A stretch of 64,000 nt of DNA from positions 4,836,001-4,900,000 of the forward strand of contig NZ_CP064032.1 in NCBI RefSeq assembly GCF_049532905.1, read 5' to 3'. Below, piece after piece: positions 16,167-28,047 of the stretch (within the stretch, counting starts at the first letter, position 1; the number at the start of each line of letters is the position of its first letter). A program made the position numbers and the translations under genes. This DNA is from Dyella_B nitratireducens. Its GTDB lineage: Bacteria; Pseudomonadota; Gammaproteobacteria; Xanthomonadales; Rhodanobacteraceae. Under the pieces are notes generated by a model that was not told where the DNA came from, did no database searches, and worked only from the letters and a program-made list of their open reading frames with translations.

Positions 16167-17922
16167 CTTCCGGCTCCGGCGCTTCGTCGGAATTCTTCGG
16201 GATGCAGTTCGGAATCACGGCGTCGGCCTTGAACAGCCACCAGTCGCGCCGATTTGCATGGCCGACGTCGATGGCCTTGCTGCGATCCACGCACTGGCCC
16301 ATGGCCGGTTCCTGCACGAACAGCCAGCGCGTGGCTGGCGCTGCGGCTTGCCATTGCACGCCGAGCATGAATTGCTGCGAAGTCGGTGTGCTGAAGCCGA
16401 AGTCGGTGGCATGGCGATCGAGCATCAGCATGTTCTGCTCTTTCCAATCGACCAGGCCGATGTCATCGTGCGGACCCACGTGCGCGGCGACGCGATCCAT
16501 CAATCCGACCGACGAACTGCTGTCGTTGAGCAAGGGATAGCCCCACAAACCCCACACCATCCACAACGCGAACATGCCGCCGGCCACGGCACAGTGCACG
16601 CGGCGCAGACGGAAGATCGCGAGCGCCAACCATTGCGCAGCACCAATCACGATACACATCCACCACAGGCTATCCGCCGGGCCTTCGAAGCCGCGGTCGT
16701 AGGCAAGCTTGGTGGCGAACGCGGGATGTGTGGCCAGCGCATAGATGCCAAGGCCTAGCATGCAGCTGCCGATCAGCAACAAGAAGATCGCGCCGAGCCA
16801 GCGCAGCCAGCGTTTCGCGAGCATCTCGTCCAGATACGGTGCCGTGATCAGCGCCAGCATCGGCACGATCGGCAAGATATACACATCGCGCTTGCCGCCC
16901 GAAGCGCTGAAGAACAGGAACACCAGCACGATCCAGCCCAGCGGTAGCAGGATGCGCGCGTCTTTCGCCTTCAACGCTTGCCACCAACGCGGCAGCGTGC
17001 CGGGGTAAGTGAGCGACAGCGGGAGCCAGTTGTAGACCATCAATGGCAAATAGAAGAACGGTCCATGGATGTGATGCCAGGCGTTGGCGTAGCGGTGCGC
17101 GGTTTGCTTGAACAGAATGTTGTGGACGTATGCTGCGTAAACCGGATCGCTGGCGTGGGCACGTGCTGCCAGCAGCATGGGGATCAACCAGAGATCGATG
17201 GCCAACAGCAAGAACACCAGACCGAGCAGCCAGCGCCACCACTTGCCGTTATCGATCGCGGCGATGCCGTCCCAGCGACGCAACACCGCCCACACGTAAG
17301 GCAACAGCATCAGCACAGCGAGAAAGCCGACGCCTTTGGTGATCACGCCAAGGCCCGCGCAGAAGCAACCGAACCAATACAGCCGCCAGTCCGGGCCGCA
17401 CAAAAGATGGCGCAGCAGTCCCCAGTTCGCCGCGGTGATGAAGAACACCACGAGCGGATCGATCTGCGCGCGCTTGGCCTGGAACACGAACTGGATGCAC
17501 ATCAATGCACCCAACGCCGCATATCGGCCGACCCTGGGGTTCCACAAGCGTTGGCCTAGGTCGTAGATGCACCACAGCGTACCTAGCGCAGCGAGAATCG
17601 ACGGCAGGATGAAGGCGACGCGCCAGCTGCGTACCACTTCGAAGCTGGCGGCCTCCAGCCACATCAGCATCGGTGGCTTGTCGGCGTAGAGTTCGACGCC
17701 GCGGTGGGGAAACAGCCAGTCGCCGCTTTCCACCATTTGTTTGGCGGCGAGGGTGTAGCGGGGTTCGTCGGATGGCCAGGGATCGCGCAGGCCGATGCCG
17801 ACGCTGAGGATGAGAATGGCGAAGAAGGCAAGGAGCCAGAAGTTTCGGCGGTCCGAACTCTGCTCCCTCTCCCCTCTGGAGGGAGGGGCGGGGTGAGGGG
17901 CTGCACTGGCCATAGATCCCAT
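16153..17922 (-). CDS. ArnT-like GT-C glycosyltransferase, second copy
   Basis: A 589-residue membrane protein with about 12 hydrophobic segments. The first periplasmic loop has the GT-C acid pattern RDPWPSDEPRYTLAAKQMVE and HRGVELYADKPPMLMWLEAA; the Lys-Gly loop ITKGVGFLAVLM and GGKRDVYILPIVPML are also family features. A C-terminal periplasmic domain of about 150 residues follows. The extreme N terminus (residues 5-25) is encoded by a GC-rich palindromic repeat (about 17865-17905). The start at 17922 has AGG upstream at fair spacing; 17913 is an alternative. Same family as the gene at 8217, but the two differ widely in sequence. Confidence 0.82.
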   Translation of the reverse strand: MGSMASAAPHPAPPSRGEREQSSDRRNFWLLAFFAILILSVGIGLRDPWPSDEPRYTLAAKQMVESGDWLFPHRGVELYADKPPMLMWLEAASFEVVRSWRVAFILPSILAALGTLWCIYDLGQRLWNPRVGRYAALGALMCIQFVFQAKRAQIDPLVVFFITAANWGLLRHLLCGPDWRLYWFGCFCAGLGVITKGVGFLAVLMLLPYVWAVLRRWDGIAAIDNGKWWRWLLGLVFLLLAIDLWLIPMLLAARAHASDPVYAAYVHNILFKQTAHRYANAWHHIHGPFFYLPLMVYNWLPLSLTYPGTLPRWWQALKAKDARILLPLGWIVLVFLFFSASGGKRDVYILPIVPMLALITAPYLDEMLAKRWLRWLGAIFLLLIGSCMLGLGIYALATHPAFATKLAYDRGFEGPADSLWWMCIVIGAAQWLALAIFRLRRVHCAVAGGMFALWMVWGLWGYPLLNDSSSSVGLMDRVAAHVGPHDDIGLVDWKEQNMLMLDRHATDFGFSTPTSQQFMLGVQWQAAAPATRWLFVQEPAMGQCVDRSKAIDVGHANRRDWWLFKADAVIPNCIPKNSDEAPEPEDAAS

Positions 17923-17985
17923 ATACCTGCGTGACTTTTTTAAAAGGCTCGTTGGAGCGTGAGCTTGCCGCGAGAAAGGCGAAGG

Positions 17986-19281
17986 TCAGCGACGTTCAAG
18001 CACGGCATAGTACATGCCGTCGAGATCGCCATCGCCGGGCAGGATCTGCCAGCCGACTGCAGCAGTTTGACCGACGGGCAATGACACCGGCACGACATGC
18101 GCGTCATCGCGACCCGCCAGGAATGACGCGATCACCGCTTCATTCTCCGCGCGCAACAACGAACAGGTGACGTAAACGAGCCGCCCTCCCGGCGCAAGCA
18201 ACGGCCACAGTGCAGCAAGCATGCGTTGTTGTTGCGCGACCAAGGCCTCGATATCGCTGGCGCGTCGATGCAGGCGCACGTCCGGGCGGCGGCGCAGTAC
18301 GCCGGTGGCAGAACACGGGGCGTCGATCAGGATGCGGTCGAACGGCTTACCGTCCCACCATGCGGCAGGATCGGCTGCGTCGCCAATGCACAGCTCCGCC
18401 TGCAGGCCGAGTCTTTCGAAATTCTGGCGAATGCGCGCGGCACGCGTGCCGTCGAATTCCACTGCGGTCAATGCAATGTCGGCACGTTCCAGCAGATGAC
18501 AGGCTTTGCCACCCGGTGCCGCGCACGCATCCAGCACGCGTTGGCCATCGTGCACGTCGACCAGATCCGCCGACACCTGCGCGGCGCCATCCTGCACCGC
18601 AAACAGACCTTGCGCAAAACCAGGCATGCGCGTGACGTCGCTGCTATGCGGCAGCACGATGCCATCGGCCAGCCAGGAATGCGCATCAGCGGTGTAGCCG
18701 GCGGCGCGAAGTTGTTCGATCAGTGCATCGCGTGATGTGCGGCGGCGATTCGCGCGCAGCATCAACGGCGGCTCGCGATCGCTATCGGCAAACACGGCAT
18801 CGGCTTGCGTGGGCCAATCGGTGGTGATGGCTTGCACCAGCCACGGGGGTATGGCGTAGCGGGTGTGCGGTTGCGCATCCAGGTCGGCGAGCAGTGTGGT
18901 TCGCTCACGTTGCCAGCGGCGCAGTACCGCGTTGACGAGTCCAGCCAGACGCGGGCGATTGAGCGCGCGTGCTGCTTCCACGGTGGCGGCGACGGCGGCG
19001 TAATCCTGTAATTGGAGGACTTCCAGCTGCACCAGACCGACCACCAGCAGCGCATGGACTTCGGGTTCCTTGCGGCGCAACGACTTATCGAGCAGGCGAT
19101 CGAGCGCGGCGTCGAAGCGCAGCCACCAGCGCGCGCCGTCGCTCAATAGTGCCGTCAACAAGGCTCGATCACGTGGATCGTGAAGCTTCGGTGCGCGTCG
19201 ATCCAACGCCTCTCGCAGCGATACGCCACGCAATGCAATATCCGCCAGCGCCTGCGCGGCGAGGGCACGCGTGTCGTTCAT
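17986..19281 (-). CDS. rsmB: 16S rRNA (cytosine-967-C5)-methyltransferase RsmB
   Basis: A 431-residue enzyme that methylates C967 of 16S rRNA with SAM. The N-terminal third is a NusB-like RNA-binding domain (RALAAQALADIALRGVSLRE ... LLVVGLVQLEVL). The catalytic domain shows VLDACAAPGGKACHLLE (SAM-binding motif I), the motif IV cysteine LIDAPCSATGVLRRRPDV and the motif VI cysteine in LVYVTCSLLRAENE. Its ATG overlaps the fmt stop (ATGA). The order def-fmt-rsmB is the classical gammaproteobacterial operon. Confidence 0.96.
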   Translation of the reverse strand: MNDTRALAAQALADIALRGVSLREALDRRAPKLHDPRDRALLTALLSDGARWWLRFDAALDRLLDKSLRRKEPEVHALLVVGLVQLEVLQLQDYAAVAATVEAARALNRPRLAGLVNAVLRRWQRERTTLLADLDAQPHTRYAIPPWLVQAITTDWPTQADAVFADSDREPPLMLRANRRRTSRDALIEQLRAAGYTADAHSWLADGIVLPHSSDVTRMPGFAQGLFAVQDGAAQVSADLVDVHDGQRVLDACAAPGGKACHLLERADIALTAVEFDGTRAARIRQNFERLGLQAELCIGDAADPAAWWDGKPFDRILIDAPCSATGVLRRRPDVRLHRRASDIEALVAQQQRMLAALWPLLAPGGRLVYVTCSLLRAENEAVIASFLAGRDDAHVVPVSLPVGQTAAVGWQILPGDGDLDGMYYAVLERR

Positions 19282-20204
19282 CGGTTGCTGCGCAGTTCGG
19301 GGCGGGCGTTGAGGTAATCGGCGGCGGTGATGCGTTTGCCGCCGGCGCGTTGCAGGGCGGTGATGCGCAATACGCCTTCGCCGCAGGCAACGTCGATGCC
19401 GTCGCGTTGCGCGGCGATCACGCTGCCGGATGCGGTGTGATGTGGTTGGTCGAGAGCGTGTGCTACCCAGATACGCACGTTCTCGCCAGCGATGTCGCCT
19501 TCCGCCACGGGCCAGGGATCGAACGCATGCACTTGTCGTTCGAGTGCCAATGCCGAACGCGAGAAATCGAGCCGCGCTTCGGCCTTTTCCAACTTGTGCG
19601 CATACATCACGCCGTCGTCCGACTGTGGCGTGACTTGCAAGGTTTCACCGGCGAGCGTGCGACGCAGACCTTCGGCAAGCACGTCGGCACCTAATAAAGA
19701 CAACCGATCGTGCAGCGAACCACCGGTGTCCTCGCGCGTGATCGGGGTGCGGCGTTCGAGCAGCACCGGACCGGTATCGAGGCCGGCTTCCATCTGCATC
19801 AGGTCGACGCCGGATTCGCTGTCGCCGGCAAGAATCGCGCGTTGAATCGGCGCGGCACCACGCCAGCGCGGCAAGAGGCTCGCGTGTACGTTCCAGCAGC
19901 CAAGGCGTGGTATGGCCAGCACCTTGCGCGAAAGAATCAAGCCGTAGGCCACGACCACCATCAGGTCCGGCCGATAGGCTTCCAGCGTGGCGCGCGCTTC
20001 CACGGTCTTCAGTGATTCAGGCTGTTCAACCGGAATGTTCGCGGCCAGCGCCGCCTGTTTCACGGGGCTGGGTGTGAGCTTGCGCCCACGGCCGGCAGGA
20101 CGATCAGGTTGCGTATAGACAGCGACCACCTCGACGCCGCTGGCGCGGCAGGCTTCGAGGCAAAGGACGGAAAATTCGGGGGTACCCGCAAAAACGACTC
20201 TCAC
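19278..20204 (-). CDS. fmt: Methionyl-tRNA formyltransferase
   Basis: A 308-residue enzyme that formylates initiator Met-tRNA using 10-formyl-tetrahydrofolate. It begins VVFAGTPEFSV and carries the folate/catalytic block GCWNVHASLLPRWRGAAPIQ (Asn and His active residues), then MEAGLDTGPVL and the C-terminal tRNA-binding domain. The GTG start at 20204 overlaps the def stop codon (GTGA), so the two are translationally coupled. Length and order are normal. Confidence 0.97.
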   Translation of the reverse strand: MRVVFAGTPEFSVLCLEACRASGVEVVAVYTQPDRPAGRGRKLTPSPVKQAALAANIPVEQPESLKTVEARATLEAYRPDLMVVVAYGLILSRKVLAIPRLGCWNVHASLLPRWRGAAPIQRAILAGDSESGVDLMQMEAGLDTGPVLLERRTPITREDTGGSLHDRLSLLGADVLAEGLRRTLAGETLQVTPQSDDGVMYAHKLEKAEARLDFSRSALALERQVHAFDPWPVAEGDIAGENVRIWVAHALDQPHHTASGSVIAAQRDGIDVACGEGVLRITALQRAGGKRITAADYLNARPELRSNR

Positions 20205-20710
20205 GCAGTCGCAGCCTGCTTGCGCTGTTTCTCCAGGCGCTTGAGCAGGATCGAGCGCTTCAGCGGCGACAGATAGTCGACGAACACCTTGCCGGCCAGA
20301 TGATCCATCTCATGCTGGATGCACACGGCCAACGGACCCTCCACTTCCAGCTCGAAGGTTTTGCCTTCCACGTCATGCGCACGCACTTTCACCTTCAACG
20401 CGCGAGTGACGTCGGCAAAAATACCGGGGAAGGACAGGCAGCCTTCCTGGTAGACCTGGGTGCCATCCTTTTCCAGGATCTCCGGATTGATCAGTGCGAG
20501 CGGCTGGTTGCGCTCATCGCTCATGTCGGCTACCAGTACGCGCTTGTGCACGTTCACCTGGGTGGCGGCCAGGCCTACGCCGTTGGCGTCGTACATCGTC
20601 TCGAACATGTCATCGATGAACTGCTTCAATGAAGCGTCGAACTCGGTGACCGGCGCGGCCTTGGTGCGCAGTCGCGGGTCGGGAAATTCAAGAATGGTCA
20701 GGACGGACAT
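20201..20710 (-). CDS. def: Peptide deformylase
   Basis: A 169-residue metalloenzyme that removes the formyl group from nascent proteins. All three active-site motifs are present: GVGLAATQV, EGCLSFP (metal Cys) and IQHEMDHLAGKVF (HExxH). N-terminal VLTILEFPDPRLRTKA is typical. First gene of the def-fmt-rsmB operon, divergent from the LysM gene. Confidence 0.97.
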   Translation of the reverse strand: MSVLTILEFPDPRLRTKAAPVTEFDASLKQFIDDMFETMYDANGVGLAATQVNVHKRVLVADMSDERNQPLALINPEILEKDGTQVYQEGCLSFPGIFADVTRALKVKVRAHDVEGKTFELEVEGPLAVCIQHEMDHLAGKVFVDYLSPLKRSILLKRLEKQRKQAATA

Positions 20711-20838
20711 GGATACTTACCTCAGACGCCGGAAATGCGGGCGAATTGGTAAAAAGCCAGCCCGGCCGCGGTCTAGAATATGGATATTGTACGCGTTCCA
20801 AGTTGTTGCCGGTGCGCGAATTTGCCAACTAACACGTG

Positions 20839-20866
20839 TTGCTTGGGTTAATGCTTCGGTTACACT
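20839..20866 (+). promoter_or_regulatory. Candidate sigma-70 promoter for the LysM gene
   Basis: TTGCTT (20839-20844) and TACACT (20861-20866) are separated by 16 bases. A strong ribosome-binding site (GGGAGGGGGA, 20880-20890) precedes the ATG at 20900. Confidence 0.45.
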
Positions 20867-20899
20867 CGCCCGAGCGTAGGGGGAGGGGGATTCCCGTTT

Positions 20900-22048
20900 A
20901 TGATCAGAAAGTCCATCGGGCTGCTGGCCGGCATGCTGGTCACTGTGGCCGTATATGCGGCCGGCGCACAGCTTCGTGCCGATCACCCCGACAGCTACAC
21001 CGTACGTCGTGGTGACACCCTCTGGAGCATTTCCGCTCGCTTCCTGTCCAAGCCGTGGCTGTGGCCGGAAATCTGGCAGGCCAATCCGCAGGTTCACAAC
21101 CCGCACCTGATCTATCCGGGTGACGTGCTCGATCTCTCCTTCGTCAACGGCGGACCGTCGCTGCGTCTGGAGCCGTCGGTGCATCACGAAGGCGAGGCGA
21201 TTCCCGCTCTGCCGCTCGATGCGATCAAGCAGTTCCTGAAAGACTCGCGCGTGGTCGATCCGAGCCAAGTGAAGGATGCGCCGTACGTGATGGGCTTCGA
21301 GCAAGCCGATCTCACCGGCACGGCGGGTCAGAATATCTACGTGCGCAAGCTCAATGCGCAGCCCGGCCAGCGCTGGGCGATCGTGCGCCCCACCCATGTG
21401 TTCCGCACCTATGGTGGTGACGAGGCCAAGCAAAGCGACGAGATGGCGGCCAACATCGCCGATGCCGACGTGGCCACCACGGATACGCCGTGGATGGAGG
21501 AATGGGCCACCGACCTTGGCAACGTCACGCCCAATCACACGTTCCGTGGCAAGACGCTGGGGATGGAAGTGACCGTCATCGGCGAGGCTGAGGTCTTGCG
21601 CAGCGGCGATCCGGCCACGCTGCTGCTGCTGAACTCAACCATGGAAGTTCGCGCCGGCGATCGCCTGATGCCGGTCGACGACAATCCGTACGATCCGTAT
21701 TACTACCCGCATCCGCCCAAAACGCTGCCGGAAAACGGTCGTGTGATCGCCTTTGCGCAGGAGCGTCTGAGCCAGGTCGGCCCGTACGACGTGGTGGTGC
21801 TGTCGGTTGGCTCGAAGGATGGCGTGGACAACGGCATGACCTTCTCGTTGTGGCAGCCGGGCGAAAAAGTACCGGACGATGTGAACCACAGCAGCTGGAT
21901 GCGCGACAGCCACACGTGGGTGAAATTGCCCGACGAGTACGTCGGCCACGTGATGGTGTTCCGTACCTTCGATCGCGTGAGCTACGGTCTGGTGATGGAT
22001 GGGCTCAAGCCCGTGCAGAAGGGCGCGCGGATCCAGTTGCCCGAGTAA
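20900..22048 (+). CDS. LysM peptidoglycan-binding exported protein
   Basis: A 382-residue protein with a signal peptide (SIGLLAGMLVTVAVYAAGAQ) and one LysM domain (residues 32-85: YTVRRGDTLWSISARFLSKP, ending HLIYPGDVLDL) that binds peptidoglycan. The remaining 300 residues have no named motif, but this arrangement upstream of dprA is common in gammaproteobacteria. The Tyr/Pro-rich stretch DDNPYDPYYYPHPPKTLPE (about 270-290) is a likely flexible linker. Followed by its own terminator, so probably transcribed alone. Likely periplasmic envelope-maintenance factor. Confidence 0.88.
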   Translation: MIRKSIGLLAGMLVTVAVYAAGAQLRADHPDSYTVRRGDTLWSISARFLSKPWLWPEIWQANPQVHNPHLIYPGDVLDLSFVNGGPSLRLEPSVHHEGEAIPALPLDAIKQFLKDSRVVDPSQVKDAPYVMGFEQADLTGTAGQNIYVRKLNAQPGQRWAIVRPTHVFRTYGGDEAKQSDEMAANIADADVATTDTPWMEEWATDLGNVTPNHTFRGKTLGMEVTVIGEAEVLRSGDPATLLLLNSTMEVRAGDRLMPVDDNPYDPYYYPHPPKTLPENGRVIAFAQERLSQVGPYDVVVLSVGSKDGVDNGMTFSLWQPGEKVPDDVNHSSWMRDSHTWVKLPDEYVGHVMVFRTFDRVSYGLVMDGLKPVQKGARIQLPE

Positions 22049-22073
22049 GGCAGACGTTCCCGACTAAGCTCAC

Positions 22074-22108
22074 ACGACGGCGCGGATATCCCGCGCCGTC
22101 GTTGTTTT
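22074..22108 (+). terminator. Intrinsic terminator after the LysM gene
   Basis: Perfect 12-bp stem acgacggcgcgg/ccgcgccgtcgt (22074-22085, 22091-22102), loop atatc, then tgtttt. Confidence 0.8.
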
Positions 22109-22130
22109 CGGCCTCGCGTAGACTCGCCGC

Positions 22131-23276
22131 ATGAACGAGCAAGCGGAACTGCGCGACTGGTTGGTGGCCCTGCGTACGCCGGGATTGGGGCCGGGTGGAT
22201 TGCGTGAGCGTCTAGTCGCCGCGAACGGGCGTATCGACGACGTGGTGGCGCAACTGAGGCGTCACTCCTCGGTGCTGGATCCCAAAGCGCAGGCGTGGTT
22301 GGAGCGGCCCGATGAAGTGCGCATCGCGGCGGACCTGGCTTGGCTGAGAGAATCGAATCATCGGCTGCTGCGTTGCACGGAGGCGGACTTCCCGCCCCAG
22401 CTGGAAACCATCCCGCAGCCGCCAGCTGCGCTGTTCGTCGCCGGTGATACCAGCCTGCTGCTGCACCCGCAGGTCGCGATCGTAGGCGCACGTAGCGCGA
22501 GCACGGCGGGTAAAACCAACGCCCAGGCCTTCGCTCGTTATTTGGCGCAAGCCGGGTTCGTGGTGACCAGCGGCCTGGCCGATGGCATCGACGGCGCGGC
22601 GCATGAGGCAGCGCTGGCGGCCGCTCAGCCTACCGTTGCCGTGATTGGCACGGGACCGGATCTGGTCTATCCGCGCAAGCATCGCGAATTGTCTGCCCGC
22701 ATAGAGGCGCAAGGCGTGTTGGTCAGCGAGTTTCCACCTGGCACGGCGGCGCGGGCGGACCATTTTCCGCGCCGCAACCGCATCATCGCCGGTTTGTCGC
22801 TGGGCACGCTGGTGATCGAGGCGGGGATGCAGTCGGGCTCCCTGATCACTGCCCGGTTGGCTGGCGAGCAGGGGCGGGAGGTGTTCGCCGTGCCCGGTTC
22901 CATCCATAATCCGCTCGCCCGAGGCTGCCACCGCCTGATCCGGGATGGTGCGCGGCTGGTCGAGAGCGCCGTTGAAGTTGCTGAAACCCTGGTTCCCGCC
23001 GCCCGGGCGCTTGGTGCCGAACTGGCTCAACGCCTGGAACGGTCGCCGCCGGCCGCCACCGGAACCGCCAGGGCGGCGGCAGGCGGCTGGCGCGACGATC
23101 CGGAGTACCGGCAGCTGCTGCAGGTGCTCGGCCACGATCCCCTGGCGCTGGATGAGCTGGCGGAACGTACTGGGCAAAGTGCCGCCGAGTTGTCATCCAT
23201 GCTGCTCATGCTGGAGCTGGAGGGCTGCGTGGAGGGGCTGCCGGGGGGCCGTTATCAACGGCTGCCGGGCATCTGA
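22131..23276 (+). CDS. dprA: DNA-processing protein DprA (Smf)
   Basis: A 381-residue protein that loads RecA on incoming single-stranded DNA during natural transformation. The Rossmann core has VAIVGARSAS, VVTSGLADGIDGAAHEAAL, GTGPDLVYPRKHREL and FPRRNRIIAGLS. An N-terminal helical region (residues 1-90) and a C-terminal winged-helix DML1-like domain (about 325-380) complete the usual architecture. It is upstream of and codirectional with topA. Confidence 0.95.
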   Translation: MNEQAELRDWLVALRTPGLGPGGLRERLVAANGRIDDVVAQLRRHSSVLDPKAQAWLERPDEVRIAADLAWLRESNHRLLRCTEADFPPQLETIPQPPAALFVAGDTSLLLHPQVAIVGARSASTAGKTNAQAFARYLAQAGFVVTSGLADGIDGAAHEAALAAAQPTVAVIGTGPDLVYPRKHRELSARIEAQGVLVSEFPPGTAARADHFPRRNRIIAGLSLGTLVIEAGMQSGSLITARLAGEQGREVFAVPGSIHNPLARGCHRLIRDGARLVESAVEVAETLVPAARALGAELAQRLERSPPAATGTARAAAGGWRDDPEYRQLLQVLGHDPLALDELAERTGQSAAELSSMLLMLELEGCVEGLPGGRYQRLPGI

Positions 23277-23400
23277 AAGGCGGGCTACGCCGCGTTTTCA
23301 CGCACGCCAGCTTGACAGCCATCAAGCCGGCGTGCTTCCAACTATAAAAAGGCGGCCGTTCAGGAACGGCTGCAGAAGGAACTTGGGAACCCCACGCCAC

Positions 23401-25865
<2,465 letters not shown>

Positions 25866-25869
<4 letters not shown>

Positions 25870-26441
25870 TACCCCAGCACCACACTCTCGCCGAACTGGA
25901 AGGTGCCGCTGACGCACTCCGCCAAGGCGGCGTCATCGCCTACCCCACCGAAGCCGTCTTCGGCCTCGGTTGCGATCCGCACAATCGCATCGCCTTCGAA
26001 CGCATCTTCGCGCTCAAGCAACGCCCCGCCACGCAAGGCGTGCTGCTGATTGCCGCGGACTTCGCACAAATCACACGCTACGTCGACATGACGAAAGTGC
26101 CGCAGGACGTGCTGGCGCAAGTGCGCGCCAGCTGGCCCGGCCCGTTCACCTGGGTGTTTCCGCGCAGTGCCGACGTGCCGGACTGGGTGGCAGGCGAGCA
26201 TGAGGGCATCGCCCTGCGCGTCACGGCGCATGGCCCCGCCGCCGCGCTATGCCGTGCTTTCGGCGGCGCCTTGGTCTCCACCAGCGCCAACCCGCATGGC
26301 CGGCCGCCGGCACGAGACCTGGCCACCGTCACGGCCTACTTCGGCGAAGGCTTGGATGGCATCGTGGATGCTCCACTGGGTGGTGCGTCCCAGCCCACCA
26401 CCATCCGGGATGCGCTCACTGGCGCTATCATCCGAAGCTGA
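25866..26441 (+). CDS. tsaC: L-threonylcarbamoyladenylate synthase TsaC
   Basis: A 191-residue YrdC/Sua5-family protein, which makes threonylcarbamoyl-AMP for the t6A37 tRNA modification. Motifs: GGVIAYPTEAVFGLGCDP, FALKQRPATQGVLLIA (the K-R-P-substrate loop), WPGPFTWVFP and ALVSTSANPHGRPP. The TTG at 25866 overlaps the topA stop (TTGA) and gives the family length; the frame upstream runs within the topA tail and is spurious. Co-transcribed with topA. Confidence 0.93.
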
Positions 26442-26582
26442 ATCCCGTAGAACACGGCCATGGCACGGTGGGCGCCGATTCAGCCGTTAGCGCGAGGATG
26501 AGGGGCAAATCCCGAACAACCGGTACTACCGACCGATCTGGCCGGTCAGGGGTTTGCATGGGCAGCAACCAGGAGTCTGCGT

Positions 26583-27953
26583 GTGGCGATCGTCTACGAC
26601 ACCTATCAGCGCGATGAAGCGGCGCGACTGCTGCCCCTTTTGAAGGTGGACGACCCATGCCGCGTGGTGGCTCTGCATGACGGCCAGGTGATCACGGCGG
26701 CGCAGTTCGTTGCGCACGTGGCGCGTGTCGCCGCGCAACTGCCCGAAGCGCCTGCTGCGGTGAATCTGTGCGAAGACCGCTATGCCTTCCTCGTCGCCTT
26801 TTGTGCGATTGCCCTGCGCGGCCAGGCCAACCTGCTGCCGCCCTCGCGTGCACCGCAGGCGGTGGAGGAAGTGATGGCTGCGCATCCAGGCTGTCACGTC
26901 GTTGGCGACCGGCCGCTCCATCCGGCACCCCGGCACTACCACGTTTTGCCTCCGTTGCCGGTGGATGAAGCTGTCTCCGGGGAAGCAGTCTGGCCGGCGA
27001 TTCCCGCCCTGCAAACTGTGGCGATCGGATACACCTCCGGTTCCACCGGATCGCCGCGTTCGAACGCGAAGACCTGGCGCAGTTTCCATGCGAGCACGAC
27101 CGGCAATTTGCGCATGTTGCAGCAGGTCGTAGGCGAGCGGTTCTCGGTGGTGGCAACGGTGCCGCCGCAACACATCTACGGCGTGGAGATGTCGATCCTG
27201 CTGCCGTTGCTGGGCGAGGTGCAGGTGCATTCCGGCCGTCCGTTCTTTCCAGCCGATATCGCTATTGCGCTGGAAGACATGCCGGCGCCGCGTGTGCTGG
27301 TTACCACACCCGTGCATTTGCGTGCACTGGTTGCCTCGGGTGTGAACTTGCCGCCGCTGGCCGCGATGCTTTCCGCCACGGCACCCATGCCGCCCGAGTT
27401 GGCGGTGCAGGCCGAGCAACGCTTTCATGCGCCGCTGCTGGAAGTGTTCGGCTCCACCGAAACCTGCGCTTTTGCTTCGCGGCGTGCGACCGTTGACGAC
27501 CGTTGGTCGCTGTACCACGGCGTGCATCTCCATCCGCAGCCGGATGGCACCCAGATCGAAGCGCCGCAGCTCGACGGGCCAGCCGTGTTGGCGGACATCG
27601 TGAGCTTGCACGATGAAGGCCGTCGCTTCGAACTGCGTGGGCGCCATGCCGATCTGCTGGAGATTGCCGGCAAGCGCGCCTCGCTGGGCGACCTCACCCG
27701 TCGTCTGTTGAACATTCCGGGCGTGGAAGACGGGGTGGTGTTCCAGTTGGATGAGGCCGACGCCATCGGTGTGCGGCGCATTGCGGCCCTGGCAGTGGCG
27801 CCTGGGCTCGATGAGCACGCCATCCTCGACGCCCTGCGTGCGTCAATCGATCCGGTATTCCTGCCGCGTCCGCTGCGGCTGGTGGAAGGCCTGCCGCGCA
27901 ACGAAACCGGCAAACTGCCACGGGCGGCATTACTCGAAATGCTGCACGCTTAA
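26583..27953 (+). CDS. AMP-dependent acyl(-ACP) ligase, xanthomonadin/aryl-polyene type
   Basis: A 456-residue ANL-superfamily adenylating enzyme. The phosphate loop is IGYTSGSTGSPRSNAKTW, the adenine-binding motif LEVFGSTETCAFASRR, and the hinge/lysine region GRHADLLEIAGKRASLGD and PRNETGKLPRAALLE. It is shorter than acetyl-CoA synthetases and resembles ligases of xanthomonadin/aryl-polyene pathways that activate hydroxybenzoate or fatty acids for an ACP. No other polyene genes are adjacent, so the substrate is an inference. GTG start at 26583. Confidence 0.72.
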   Translation: MAIVYDTYQRDEAARLLPLLKVDDPCRVVALHDGQVITAAQFVAHVARVAAQLPEAPAAVNLCEDRYAFLVAFCAIALRGQANLLPPSRAPQAVEEVMAAHPGCHVVGDRPLHPAPRHYHVLPPLPVDEAVSGEAVWPAIPALQTVAIGYTSGSTGSPRSNAKTWRSFHASTTGNLRMLQQVVGERFSVVATVPPQHIYGVEMSILLPLLGEVQVHSGRPFFPADIAIALEDMPAPRVLVTTPVHLRALVASGVNLPPLAAMLSATAPMPPELAVQAEQRFHAPLLEVFGSTETCAFASRRATVDDRWSLYHGVHLHPQPDGTQIEAPQLDGPAVLADIVSLHDEGRRFELRGRHADLLEIAGKRASLGDLTRRLLNIPGVEDGVVFQLDEADAIGVRRIAALAVAPGLDEHAILDALRASIDPVFLPRPLRLVEGLPRNETGKLPRAALLEMLHA

Positions 27954-28047
27954 CGTCCCTCTCCCAGTGGGAGAGCGGCTATCCAGGCAAACCAGGCAAC
28001 ACCCACTACAATGCGCGCTCTCAAGTTGTGCAGCAGTGGGAGCAGGC

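Noticed and set aside
23312..23348. TTGACA and TATAAA upstream of topA as a promoter
   Set aside because: The spacer is 25 bases, far from the 16-18 needed by sigma-70.
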